A stretch of DNA of 64,000 nucleotides, taken from NCBI RefSeq assembly GCF_000482325.1, contig NZ_AXVA01000019.1, forward strand, positions 62,001 through 126,000, written 5' to 3'. The notes under the pieces are model-generated. The model did not search any database and was not told where the DNA came from. It was given only the letters and a program-made list of their open reading frames with translations. Shown here piece after piece: positions 44,172 through 52,534 of this stretch (position 1 is the stretch's first letter; each line of letters opens with the position of its first letter). Source of the DNA: Bacillus sp. UNC438CL73TsuS30 (lineage in GTDB: Bacteria; Bacillota; Bacilli; Bacillales; Cytobacillaceae). The translations under genes were made by a program, and so were the position numbers.

Positions 44172-45953
44172 ATGGTAGCGATGAGACTTGTTCCTGAACG
44201 TCTTAAACATAATGGTTTATTTATTAATATGTTCCTAATCACAATGGTCATTATCATCATTGTTTCCACCACCATAGCGTGGACAACTATTCGAATGGCC
44301 GAGCAATTCTTTTTTCAAAGATTTAGTATCATGAATGCTAAAGTAATGAACCAGGTAAAAGAGCGCTTTGAAACATTTAATTACTCGATCGTTACATCCG
44401 CAAACAATATTCTTGAGAGTGGTACAATCCGCTCCGTACTAACCGAAAAACAAACTACTGTCCAACAAATGACCTCTTTTTATACGGTAGGGCAGCAGTT
44501 AAAACACATCCAATCCAATTTGGACCCATATGAAATAGAAATAATCCTTTTAGGTAGGAATGGAGTAAGCTTCCGAACAGATCGGAATGTTTGGACGATT
44601 TCGGATCAAGAATTGAAAGACAGTACTCTTGTCAAGAATACTCTTGGACAGCCGAAAAAACTGATGTACCAATACGACCAGCGTCCCTATACAGCTTCAG
44701 AAACAGGAGATCAGCAGTTTATCGTTGCTTCCAAGTCCTTAATGGATCGGATTTCCGGAACTGTCTATGGTTCAATGTATTTTGCCATTCGAGAAAATGA
44801 ATTCCGTCAATTCTATAGCAACTATACAAGCCCCGGTAATCATGTGTTTCTAGTGGACAAGTTAGGCGGTATTGTCTCAAGTGATAGAACGAAGCTGATC
44901 GGAGAAAAATCAAAAGAGCTTTTAGGTTATGCGGATAAGTTAAAAAACCAATCACACCAATATATCGTCGGCAAATTTATGGGGAAAAATCAAATCATTT
45001 TAATGGACTATCTCCCCCAATTTGATATGTATCTGTTTAATATTATCGACAAGCAAACTGCCTTCGGCGATTTAATTGACAAAAAGGCGATTGCACTAGT
45101 TGCAATGGCGATAGTCTTGTTGGCGCTCATGATTGTTTTCCTTGCCTCAAGAAGATTAACGAACTCGTTAACAAGCCTAGTCAAGCAAATTGGAAGTGCC
45201 CCAAAACATGACTTCGATCAGTATGTTTCTGTATCAGGTACGTATGAAACAAGACAAATTGGCAATGCGTTTAATTCTATGCTTGATGAATTGCATGAGT
45301 ATGTCGAGCAATTGATCTTGTCGCAAAAGGAAAAACGAAATGCGGAACTGGCGGCCCTGCAGCAGCAAATTAACCCTCATTTTTTATACAATACACTGAC
45401 TTCCATTAAATTTATGGTAAATCAGGGGGAGAAGCAAGAGACAGAAGCGACCATTCATGCCTTGATATCCTTGCTCCAAAATACAATCGGTAATGTGAGT
45501 GAAACCATCTCGGTCAAACAAGAGATCGAGAACCTAAAAAATTACGTTCTCATTAATCAAAAACGCTATGGTGACCGGGTCAAGGTCAACTATTTTCTAG
45601 CGCCGGATTGTATGGACTTTCAAATTCCGAAACTGATTTTACAGCCGTTCATGGAAAATTCATTTTTCCATGGGTTTAACCGCAAAGCGGGAGGTTACAT
45701 TAATGTATTGGTATGGAGAGATAGTGAAAACTTGATTTGTGAAGTGGTTGATAATGGGGATGGTATGGAAGTTGGGGTCGATAATACGATTCCGAAAACA
45801 AAGCGCAAACAACAGCTTTTCTCCGGAATTGGCGTACGGAATGTCCATGAGCGGATTCAGCTGATTTATGGGGAAGAATATGGAGTAACAATTTCTAGTG
45901 AACCGGGAAACGGAACTAAGGTCCGGATCCTCTTGCCTATTCATTCAATCTAA
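44172..45953 (+). CDS. YesM-type sensor histidine kinase of the galactoside locus
   Basis: 593 residues: membrane helices near 17-36 and 302-322 enclose an extracytoplasmic dCache/CHASE-like domain of about 265 residues. HAMP, then His_kinase with phospho-acceptor His403 in LQQQINPHFLYNTLTS, then HATPase with ILQPFMENSFFHGF, VDNGDGMEV and GIGVRNVHERI. Starts at 44172 or at an ATG at 44181, which is better spaced from GAGATGG. Unlike the kinase at 20401 it has no separate binding-protein gene; its own large external domain, or the transporter's binding protein, must sense the sugar. Confidence 0.87.
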   Translation: MVAMRLVPERLKHNGLFINMFLITMVIIIIVSTTIAWTTIRMAEQFFFQRFSIMNAKVMNQVKERFETFNYSIVTSANNILESGTIRSVLTEKQTTVQQMTSFYTVGQQLKHIQSNLDPYEIEIILLGRNGVSFRTDRNVWTISDQELKDSTLVKNTLGQPKKLMYQYDQRPYTASETGDQQFIVASKSLMDRISGTVYGSMYFAIRENEFRQFYSNYTSPGNHVFLVDKLGGIVSSDRTKLIGEKSKELLGYADKLKNQSHQYIVGKFMGKNQIILMDYLPQFDMYLFNIIDKQTAFGDLIDKKAIALVAMAIVLLALMIVFLASRRLTNSLTSLVKQIGSAPKHDFDQYVSVSGTYETRQIGNAFNSMLDELHEYVEQLILSQKEKRNAELAALQQQINPHFLYNTLTSIKFMVNQGEKQETEATIHALISLLQNTIGNVSETISVKQEIENLKNYVLINQKRYGDRVKVNYFLAPDCMDFQIPKLILQPFMENSFFHGFNRKAGGYINVLVWRDSENLICEVVDNGDGMEVGVDNTIPKTKRKQQLFSGIGVRNVHERIQLIYGEEYGVTISSEPGNGTKVRILLPIHSI

Positions 45954-46076
45954 AAAAAGTCTTACTATCTAAAAAAAGTACAAATTCAGAGAATGTAACC
46001 GTATTCATTTTACAAAAATATTACCAGATTAGAAAAATATCGTCCTAACGATTGCTCTTAGGCAGATGCTAACATT

Positions 46077-46110
46077 AAGTATGTAAGGATAACGCTTACA
46101 TACTTTTTTA
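46077..46110 (+). terminator. Hairpin terminator/attenuator in front of the sugar ABC operon
   Basis: AAGTATGTAAG (46077-46087) pairs perfectly with CTTACATACTT (46095-46105) around a seven-base loop, followed by TTTTT. It lies only 23 bp before the binding-protein start, so it ends the kinase transcript and may also attenuate the ABC operon. Confidence 0.8.
46087..46100 (+). promoter_or_regulatory. Putative CcpA (cre) site inside the hairpin
   Basis: GGATAACGCTTACA fits TGWNANCGNTNWCA at all fixed positions but the first. It overlaps the loop and right arm of the hairpin at 46077-46105. Confidence 0.5.
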
Positions 46111-46127
46111 AAATGGGGGAAAGATCG

Positions 46128-47414
46128 ATGAAGAAAGTACTGGCACTGTTATTAGTAAGCATACTGTTATTGTCTGCCTGCTCTTCTGGAACAAAAGAGA
46201 AAGCTTCCAGCAGCGCGAAAGACACCAAAGAAATAACCGTATTGGCTTGGGATCCTAATTTTAATATCAAAGCAATGAATCTAGCAAAAGAGGCTTACAA
46301 ATCCGTTGATTCAAAGCTTAATATTAAAATCGTTGAAAACGCACAGGCGGATATTGTTCAAAAACTCAACACTTCATTAAGCTCTGGAACAACAAAAGGG
46401 CTGCCAAACATTGTATTAATTGAAGATTATCGTGCGCAAAGTTTCCTTAAAGCATATCCAGACGCATTCTATGATTTAAGCAAAACATTTAATGCCGATG
46501 ACTTTGCCCAATACAAACTTGCTACAACTAGCTTGAACGGTAAGCACTACGGACTTCCATTTGATACGGGTGTTACAGGATTATATGTAAGAACAGATTA
46601 TTTGAAAAAAGCAGGCTACACAATCGATGATCTAAAAGGTATCGATTGGAACAAATATATTGAAATTGGTAAAAAAGTAAAAGCTGCAACTGGTAAAGAA
46701 ATGTTAACGCAGGATCCAAAAGACCTTGGACTTATCCGTATGATGATCCAGTCTGCCGGTTCATGGTATTTAAAAAATGATGGGACAACACCTGACCTAG
46801 CAAACAACGCTGCATTGAAAGATGCTTTTAAAACTTATAAAGCAATTTTAGATGCTGGTCTTGTAAAACCGGTTTCTGACTGGAGCCAATTTGTTGCCGG
46901 TTTTAACAGCGGGGCAGTTGCTACTGTTCCAACTGGTAACTGGATTAACGCATCCATCAAAGCTGAGGCGTCACAATCTGGCAAGTGGGCAGTTGCTCCG
47001 CTTCCAAAGCTTCCTGGTGTAGAAACTTCTGTTAATGCCTCTAACCTAGGCGGCAGCTCATGGTACGTTCTAAATGTGCCAGGAAAAGAAAAGGCAGCAG
47101 AATTCTTAGCAAAAACCTTTGGTTCTAATGTTGATTTTTATCAAACATTAGTTAAAGAAATTGGGGCAATTGGAACTTACAAGCCGGCTGCTGAGGGTGA
47201 GGCTTATAAAGCAAGTGATGAATTCTTCGGAGGTCAAAAAGTTATTACTGATTTTGCAAATTGGACTACTCAAATTCCTCAAGTAAACTACGGCTTACAC
47301 ACTTACGCTATTGAGGACATTCTTGCTGTTGCCATGCAGGATTATTTAAAAGGTAAAGACCTTGATAAAGTGCTCGCAGATGCTCAAAAGCAAGCGGAAG
47401 AGCAAATTAAATAA
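46128..47414 (+). CDS. Sugar ABC transporter substrate-binding lipoprotein
   Basis: 428 residues: lipobox LLSAC (Cys18), then the family 1 extracellular solute-binding fold (KEITVLAWDPNFNIKAMNLA, NGKHYGLPFDTGVTGLYVRTD, NASNLGGSSWYVLNVPGKEK). Start ATG 46128 follows GGGGGAAAG; an upstream frame to 46113 would place the site inside the gene. Followed by two permease genes, lacZ and an alpha-galactosidase gene, so a galactoside such as lactose, galacto-oligosaccharide or raffinose is the likely cargo. No dedicated ATPase gene is nearby; an MsmX-like shared ATPase from elsewhere is expected (family knowledge). Confidence 0.88.
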   Translation: MKKVLALLLVSILLLSACSSGTKEKASSSAKDTKEITVLAWDPNFNIKAMNLAKEAYKSVDSKLNIKIVENAQADIVQKLNTSLSSGTTKGLPNIVLIEDYRAQSFLKAYPDAFYDLSKTFNADDFAQYKLATTSLNGKHYGLPFDTGVTGLYVRTDYLKKAGYTIDDLKGIDWNKYIEIGKKVKAATGKEMLTQDPKDLGLIRMMIQSAGSWYLKNDGTTPDLANNAALKDAFKTYKAILDAGLVKPVSDWSQFVAGFNSGAVATVPTGNWINASIKAEASQSGKWAVAPLPKLPGVETSVNASNLGGSSWYVLNVPGKEKAAEFLAKTFGSNVDFYQTLVKEIGAIGTYKPAAEGEAYKASDEFFGGQKVITDFANWTTQIPQVNYGLHTYAIEDILAVAMQDYLKGKDLDKVLADAQKQAEEQIK

Positions 47415-47538
47415 AACACAAAACTTTATGAGAAAAATAGCCTCAGGAATTCGCTAGCTTCTCCTACTCGGTTTAATGGAGCAAACTGATGGGCAGGCGG
47501 GATTTCCGGGGCTTTTTCTTTAAAGGTAAAGGAGTTGA

Positions 47539-48468
47539 TTGAGCGTGATACCCGCAAAAGCCGAGAAAAGCCTTCCTGTAGTAAAATCGAACCGAAACCT
47601 TCGGGTGAAAAATACCTTGATTGGCTGGTCCTTTATTGCTATTGCAACCGTAATGATAGGCTTATTTTATTTCTACCCGATGATTCAATCCCTCATCCTG
47701 TCCTTTAAGTCAGGTACTGGAGTCAGTTTGAAGTTTGTTGGTTTTGAAAATTACGTTCGTTTATTCAAGGACCCAGTGTTCCTCACCACTGTAAAAAATA
47801 CCGTGATCTACCTGATCATTCAAGTACCGATTATGATTATTCTCGCTTTATTTCTATCGGTTTTACTGAATAATAAAAAACTTAAGCTAAAGGGTTTCTT
47901 TCGGACCGCAATCTTTTTACCGTGTGTAACTTCCCTTGTTGCCTATTCTGTTATTTTTAAATATTTATTTGGTCAAGATGGCATCATTAACTTCATGCTC
48001 ATGAAGATTGCGCTTATTTCAGAACCCATCCAATGGCTGACAGACCCTTTTTGGGCCAAAATTACAATTATCATTGCGATTACTTGGCGCTGGACGGGAT
48101 ATAACATGATTTTCTTTTTATCCGGTTTGCAGAACATTGATGAATCCATATATGAAGCGGCCAAAATTGATGGGGCCTCGTCCATTCAGCAATTTTTCAA
48201 AATAACGATTCCCGTGATGAAGCCAATTATCTTATTCACAACCATCACATCAACAATTGGTACACTGCAATTGTTTGACGAAGTTATGAATATTACCAAA
48301 GGCGGACCAGGAAATGCAACGATGACAATTTCCGAGTACATCTATAATGTCTCATTCAAATATACACCTGATTTTGGCTATGCAGCGACAGTCTCTTATG
48401 CCATTGTGATTCTAATTATCTTTTTCTCTATTATTCAGTTCAAAGTAGCAGGTGATAAAAATGACTAA
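47539..48468 (+). CDS. Sugar ABC transporter permease (MalF/LacF-type)
   Basis: 309 residues, six membrane helices (GWSFIAIATVMIGLFYFYP first) with the EAA loop YEAAKIDGASSIQQFFKITIP towards the C terminus, the contact site for the ATPase. TTG at 47539 or GTG at 47545 is the start; GGAG lies 4 or 10 bases upstream respectively. It pairs with the permease gene that overlaps its end by 8 bp. Confidence 0.88.
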   Translation: MSVIPAKAEKSLPVVKSNRNLRVKNTLIGWSFIAIATVMIGLFYFYPMIQSLILSFKSGTGVSLKFVGFENYVRLFKDPVFLTTVKNTVIYLIIQVPIMIILALFLSVLLNNKKLKLKGFFRTAIFLPCVTSLVAYSVIFKYLFGQDGIINFMLMKIALISEPIQWLTDPFWAKITIIIAITWRWTGYNMIFFLSGLQNIDESIYEAAKIDGASSIQQFFKITIPVMKPIILFTTITSTIGTLQLFDEVMNITKGGPGNATMTISEYIYNVSFKYTPDFGYAATVSYAIVILIIFFSIIQFKVAGDKND

Positions 48469-49285
48469 TCTTAAACGTGTCTGCACCTATGCAGTCCTTA
48501 TCATTGCTTCGATTATTTCTATTTTTCCATTTTTGTGGATGATTGTCAGCTCAACGAATAAGTCTGTGGATGTTACAAAGGGCAGATTGCTGCCTGGCAG
48601 TCATTTTATGCAAAATCTTCACAATTTGTTGGATACAGCAGACCTTGGCACAGCGTTAATGAATTCAGCGAAGATTTCCATTACTACGACCGTATTAGCG
48701 ATGCTCATCGCCTCCTTGGCCGGCTATGGTTTTGAAATTTATAAAAGCAAAGCAAAGGATGTCGTGTTTAATATCTTATTGCTTTCCATGATGATTCCGT
48801 TTGCGGCTTTAATGGTACCGTTATTCCGAATGTTCGGAACGATTTCACAAACAGTCCCGGTACTTGGAATCGATACTCTTACAGCTGTCGTATTGCCGAC
48901 TGTCACAACAGCCTTTCTTATTTTCTTTTTTAGACAAAGCACAAAGATGTTTCCAAAAGAAATTTTGGAAGCAGGCCGGATTGATGGTTTAACGGAACTG
49001 GGGTTATTCTTTAGAATTTATATTCCAACGATGAAGACCTCTTATTCCGCGGCAGCCATCATTACCTTTATGGCGAGCTGGAATAGTTACTTATGGCCGC
49101 TCGTTATTTTACAATCACCCGAAAATCAGACAATTCCATTACTGATCTCCAATCTTGGGTCTAGTTACGCACCCGATTATGGAATTATTATGACAGCGAT
49201 TGTCATTGCAACCTTGCCGGCAGCGCTTATTTTCTTCCTCATGCAAAGGCATTTTGTTGCAGGGATGATGGGTTCAGTCAAATAA
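48461..49285 (+). CDS. Sugar ABC transporter permease (MalG/LacG-type)
   Basis: 274 residues, six membrane helices, opening with YAVLIIASIISIFPFLWMIV, and the EAA loop LEAGRIDGLTELGLFFRIYIP. ATG 48461 after AGGTGA and overlapping the previous gene. Ends GMMGSVK, typical of the family. Works with the permease and binding protein just upstream. Confidence 0.88.
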   Translation: MTNLKRVCTYAVLIIASIISIFPFLWMIVSSTNKSVDVTKGRLLPGSHFMQNLHNLLDTADLGTALMNSAKISITTTVLAMLIASLAGYGFEIYKSKAKDVVFNILLLSMMIPFAALMVPLFRMFGTISQTVPVLGIDTLTAVVLPTVTTAFLIFFFRQSTKMFPKEILEAGRIDGLTELGLFFRIYIPTMKTSYSAAAIITFMASWNSYLWPLVILQSPENQTIPLLISNLGSSYAPDYGIIMTAIVIATLPAALIFFLMQRHFVAGMMGSVK

Positions 49286-49312
49286 ATGATCGAGATAGGA
49301 AGGAAAATCACA

Positions 49313-52300
49313 ATGACCACAATTCCAACAATTAATTGGCTTACGGACGTAAATGTGTTTGCAGTTAATCGTCTTCCTGCACACTCTGACCACAAGTATT
49401 ATGAGACGGTGGAAGAGGCAAAAAGTACTGTGCCGATGGCGATGCGACATGTTTTGAACGGAGATTGGAAATTTAATTATGCAGTAAATCCAGCGTCGAG
49501 ACCGGAGTCTTTTTTCAAAAAAGACTTTGATTGTTCAGGCTGGGGGAATATTACGGTCCCAGGACATATCCAGCTTCAGGGCTATGGGAAACCTCAGTAT
49601 GTTAATACCATGTATCCTTGGGATGGGCATAATGAGATCCGGCCGCCCGAAATACCGATGGACCATAATCCGGTCGGCAGCTATGTGAAGATGTTTCATC
49701 TGCCGGACAAAATGAAAAATAAACCTGTATTTATTAGCTTCCAAGGAGTGGAATCTGCCTTTTATGTGTGGTTGAACGGTGAGTTTGTCGGCTACAGTGA
49801 AGACTCTTTTACTCCAGCGGAATTTGAACTTACTCCTTTTTTAATAGAAGGAGAGAATAAGCTGGCAGTTGAGGTGTATCAGCGCAGTACAGGAAGCTGG
49901 CTCGAGGATCAGGATTTCTGGCGGTTTTCAGGAATCTTCAGGGATGTCTATCTTTACACGGTGCCGGAGATTCACGTTCAGGATCTTTTTGTCCGTACAG
50001 AGCTGGACAAATCTTTTTTAAAAGGAGATCTTACCGCGGATCTGAAATTTTTATCGGGACCTCCTGCGAAAATTGTAGCTGAGTTGTATGATGCAATGGA
50101 TAGATTAGTAGTCTCAGTGAATGGTTCTCTTGCGGGAGATAAAGGATCCATTTCGCTTTCTGTCGATGCACCGAAGCTGTGGAGTGCGGAGGATCCTTAT
50201 TTATACAAACTATATGTTCAAGTTTTTAACGAGGAGGACCAATTGGTAGAGGTAGTTCCACAAATAGTGGGTTTCCGACGATTTGAGCTTGTGAATAAAA
50301 TTATGCACCTTAATGGTGAGCGGATTGTATTTAAGGGTGTGAATCGCCATGAATTCAATTGCCGCCGCGGACGGGCAGTAACAAAAGAAGATATGCTCTG
50401 GGATATTAAAACGTTGAAGCAGAACAACATTAATGCGGTTCGGACCTCCCATTATCCAAACCAAAGCGATTGGTATGAGCTTTGTGACGAATACGGGATT
50501 TATGTGATCGATGAAATGAATTTAGAAACGCATGGATCGTGGCAAAAGATGGGGGCCGTTGAGCCATCTTGGAATATTCCGGGTAATAGACATGAGTGGC
50601 AGGAAATTGTCATGGACCGGGCGATATCGATGGTAGAACGAGATAAAAATCATCCTTCCATATTGATTTGGTCTTGTGGAAATGAATCATACGCAGGTGA
50701 GGTGATTCTCAATGTCTCCCGCTATTTTAAATCTGTTGACCCAAGCCGGTTGGTCCATTATGAGGGAGTATTTCATAATCGCGATTATAATGAGACAAGT
50801 GATATGGAAAGCAGGATGTATGCGAAGCCTGCGGATATTGAAAAATATCTATCGGAAAATCCAGAGAAGCCTTATATTAGCTGCGAATATATGCATGCGA
50901 TGGGAAATTCGCTTGGCGGAATGCATAAATACACGGAGTTGGAACGGAAATACCCGATGTATCAAGGCGGTTTTATCTGGGATTATATTGACCAATCAAT
51001 TATGAAAAAAGACCGATATGGTCAGGAGTTTTTAGCTTACGGCGGTGATTTTGATGATCGTCCAACAGACTACGGGTTCTGTACGAACGGAATCGTCTAT
51101 GCAAATCGGGAGCTTTCTCCAAAGATGCAGGAAGTGAAATTTTTATATCAAAATTTGAAGCTTACTCCTGGTCGCAATGGCGTGACGATTACGAATGAAA
51201 ATCTTTTCATTGATACATCAGATTATGATTTAGAATATGTCCTTCATCTTGAAGGGAAGGAACTCTACCGCAAAAAGCTTGATTTTGTTGTTGCTCCTTT
51301 GAGTGATGGACGGGTGGAATTTGACTGGCCAAAGGATATCGCAAGTGCAGCTGGTGAGTATTGTGTCCATGTCTTCTGCAGGTTGAAGGAAAAGCAGCTT
51401 TGGGCAGATGCTGGTTATGAGATTGCCTTCGGACAATATGTGTTTAACGGGGAAAGTTTAATTGAGACTCCTCAGCCTGAAGGGGAAATCAGGGTTGTCC
51501 ATGGCGATGTGAATATTGGTGTGCATGGCAGGGGGTTCTCGGCGATTTTCTCGAAACAGGCTGGCAGTCTGATCTCATTAAATTATGCCGGAAAAGAAAT
51601 GATTGCTTATCCTCCTGCGCCATTATTCTGGAGGGCGACTACGGATAACGATAGAGGTTTTTCACAGGATTACCATTCTGGGGTTTGGTATATGGCAAGC
51701 TTGGCCCGAAAATGCGTTGGTTTTGAAGTGGAGGAGATGGAAGGCTTTGTTACGATTTCCTTTACTTATAAATTTTCGATTAGCGATGCGGCAGAAGTAA
51801 AGGTAGCCTACAGGGTGTATCCAGATGGCAGCATTCGCGTGAAATCAAGTTATCACGGAGTAGAAAATCTCCCGGAAATGCCGACTTTCGCCTTTGCTTT
51901 TAAAGTACCGGCGGATTATGACCAATTAGAATGGTATGCGATGGGGCCTGAGGAAAATTACGCTGACCGTAATAATGGGGCAAGGCTCGGCCTTTTTAAG
52001 AACACGGTTGCCGATAATCTTTCTGGTTATGTAATGCCGCAAGAATCGGGGAATCGGACCGGAGTCCGACGGGTAAATCTCACAAATCAGGATGGGCAGG
52101 GAATTCGGATTTCCTCTGTCAGCGAACCGCTAGAGTGCAATTTTTCACCATATACAGCGTTCGAGCTCGAAAATGCGAAGCATCATTATGAACTGCCAAA
52201 TATACATTACACCGTCGTAACGATTGCGGGTAAGCAGATGGGTGTCGGCGGGGATGACAGCTGGGGGGCGCCAGTGCACGATGAGTATTTAATCCGTCCG

Positions 52301-52342
52301 GACCAGGATATGGAATTTGAGTTTATGATTCAGAGAATCTAG
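49313..52342 (+). CDS. lacZ: Beta-galactosidase LacZ, glycoside hydrolase family 2
   Basis: 1009 residues, full length for the LacZ type, with sugar-binding, immunoglobulin-like, TIM-barrel and C-terminal beta-galactosidase small-chain domains. Catalytic residues: acid/base Glu458 in WSCGNESYAGE and nucleophile Glu525 in YISCEYMHAMGNSLGG. FKGVNRHEFNCRRGRAV and VRTSHYPNQSDWYELCDEYG are further family motifs, and MGVGGDDSWGAPVHDEY closes it. ATG 49313 follows AGGAAGG; an ATG at 49286 directly after the permease stop lacks a site. No signal peptide. Cotranscribed with the ABC genes; cleaves imported beta-galactosides to galactose. Confidence 0.93.
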   Translation: MTTIPTINWLTDVNVFAVNRLPAHSDHKYYETVEEAKSTVPMAMRHVLNGDWKFNYAVNPASRPESFFKKDFDCSGWGNITVPGHIQLQGYGKPQYVNTMYPWDGHNEIRPPEIPMDHNPVGSYVKMFHLPDKMKNKPVFISFQGVESAFYVWLNGEFVGYSEDSFTPAEFELTPFLIEGENKLAVEVYQRSTGSWLEDQDFWRFSGIFRDVYLYTVPEIHVQDLFVRTELDKSFLKGDLTADLKFLSGPPAKIVAELYDAMDRLVVSVNGSLAGDKGSISLSVDAPKLWSAEDPYLYKLYVQVFNEEDQLVEVVPQIVGFRRFELVNKIMHLNGERIVFKGVNRHEFNCRRGRAVTKEDMLWDIKTLKQNNINAVRTSHYPNQSDWYELCDEYGIYVIDEMNLETHGSWQKMGAVEPSWNIPGNRHEWQEIVMDRAISMVERDKNHPSILIWSCGNESYAGEVILNVSRYFKSVDPSRLVHYEGVFHNRDYNETSDMESRMYAKPADIEKYLSENPEKPYISCEYMHAMGNSLGGMHKYTELERKYPMYQGGFIWDYIDQSIMKKDRYGQEFLAYGGDFDDRPTDYGFCTNGIVYANRELSPKMQEVKFLYQNLKLTPGRNGVTITNENLFIDTSDYDLEYVLHLEGKELYRKKLDFVVAPLSDGRVEFDWPKDIASAAGEYCVHVFCRLKEKQLWADAGYEIAFGQYVFNGESLIETPQPEGEIRVVHGDVNIGVHGRGFSAIFSKQAGSLISLNYAGKEMIAYPPAPLFWRATTDNDRGFSQDYHSGVWYMASLARKCVGFEVEEMEGFVTISFTYKFSISDAAEVKVAYRVYPDGSIRVKSSYHGVENLPEMPTFAFAFKVPADYDQLEWYAMGPEENYADRNNGARLGLFKNTVADNLSGYVMPQESGNRTGVRRVNLTNQDGQGIRISSVSEPLECNFSPYTAFELENAKHHYELPNIHYTVVTIAGKQMGVGGDDSWGAPVHDEYLIRPDQDMEFEFMIQRI

Positions 52343-52354
52343 AAAAAGTTGATA

Positions 52355-52448
52355 CGCAAATAAATATGGTTCATTCGCAAATAAAGGTAATACATTCGCA
52401 AATAAAAAAAGTTAATTCGCAAATAAAACTAAAAAAATCGCAAATAAA
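52355..52448 (+). repeat. Five CGCAAATAAA boxes at exact 21-bp spacing
   Basis: CGCAAATAAA begins at 52355, 52376, 52397, 52418 and 52439, each mostly preceded by ATT or AT. The 11-bp intervals differ in sequence, so only the boxes are conserved. It lies between the lacZ stop and its terminator. Confidence 0.9.
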
Positions 52449-52479
52449 CCCTTAAGAATCACATCTTAAGGGGGTTTTT
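52449..52479 (+). terminator. Terminator behind lacZ
   Basis: CCCTTAAGA (52449-52457) pairs with TCTTAAGGG (52464-52472), followed by GGTTTTT. Confidence 0.85.
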
Positions 52480-52534
52480 GCTATAAGAATCCCTTTATTT
52501 TGTATATCAACCAAAGAAGAGATAGGTGAAAGAT

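Noticed and set aside
52355-52448. Possible CRISPR array (regular repeats)
   Set aside because: The repeat core is only 10 bp and spacers 11 bp, no cas genes are nearby; far outside CRISPR dimensions.
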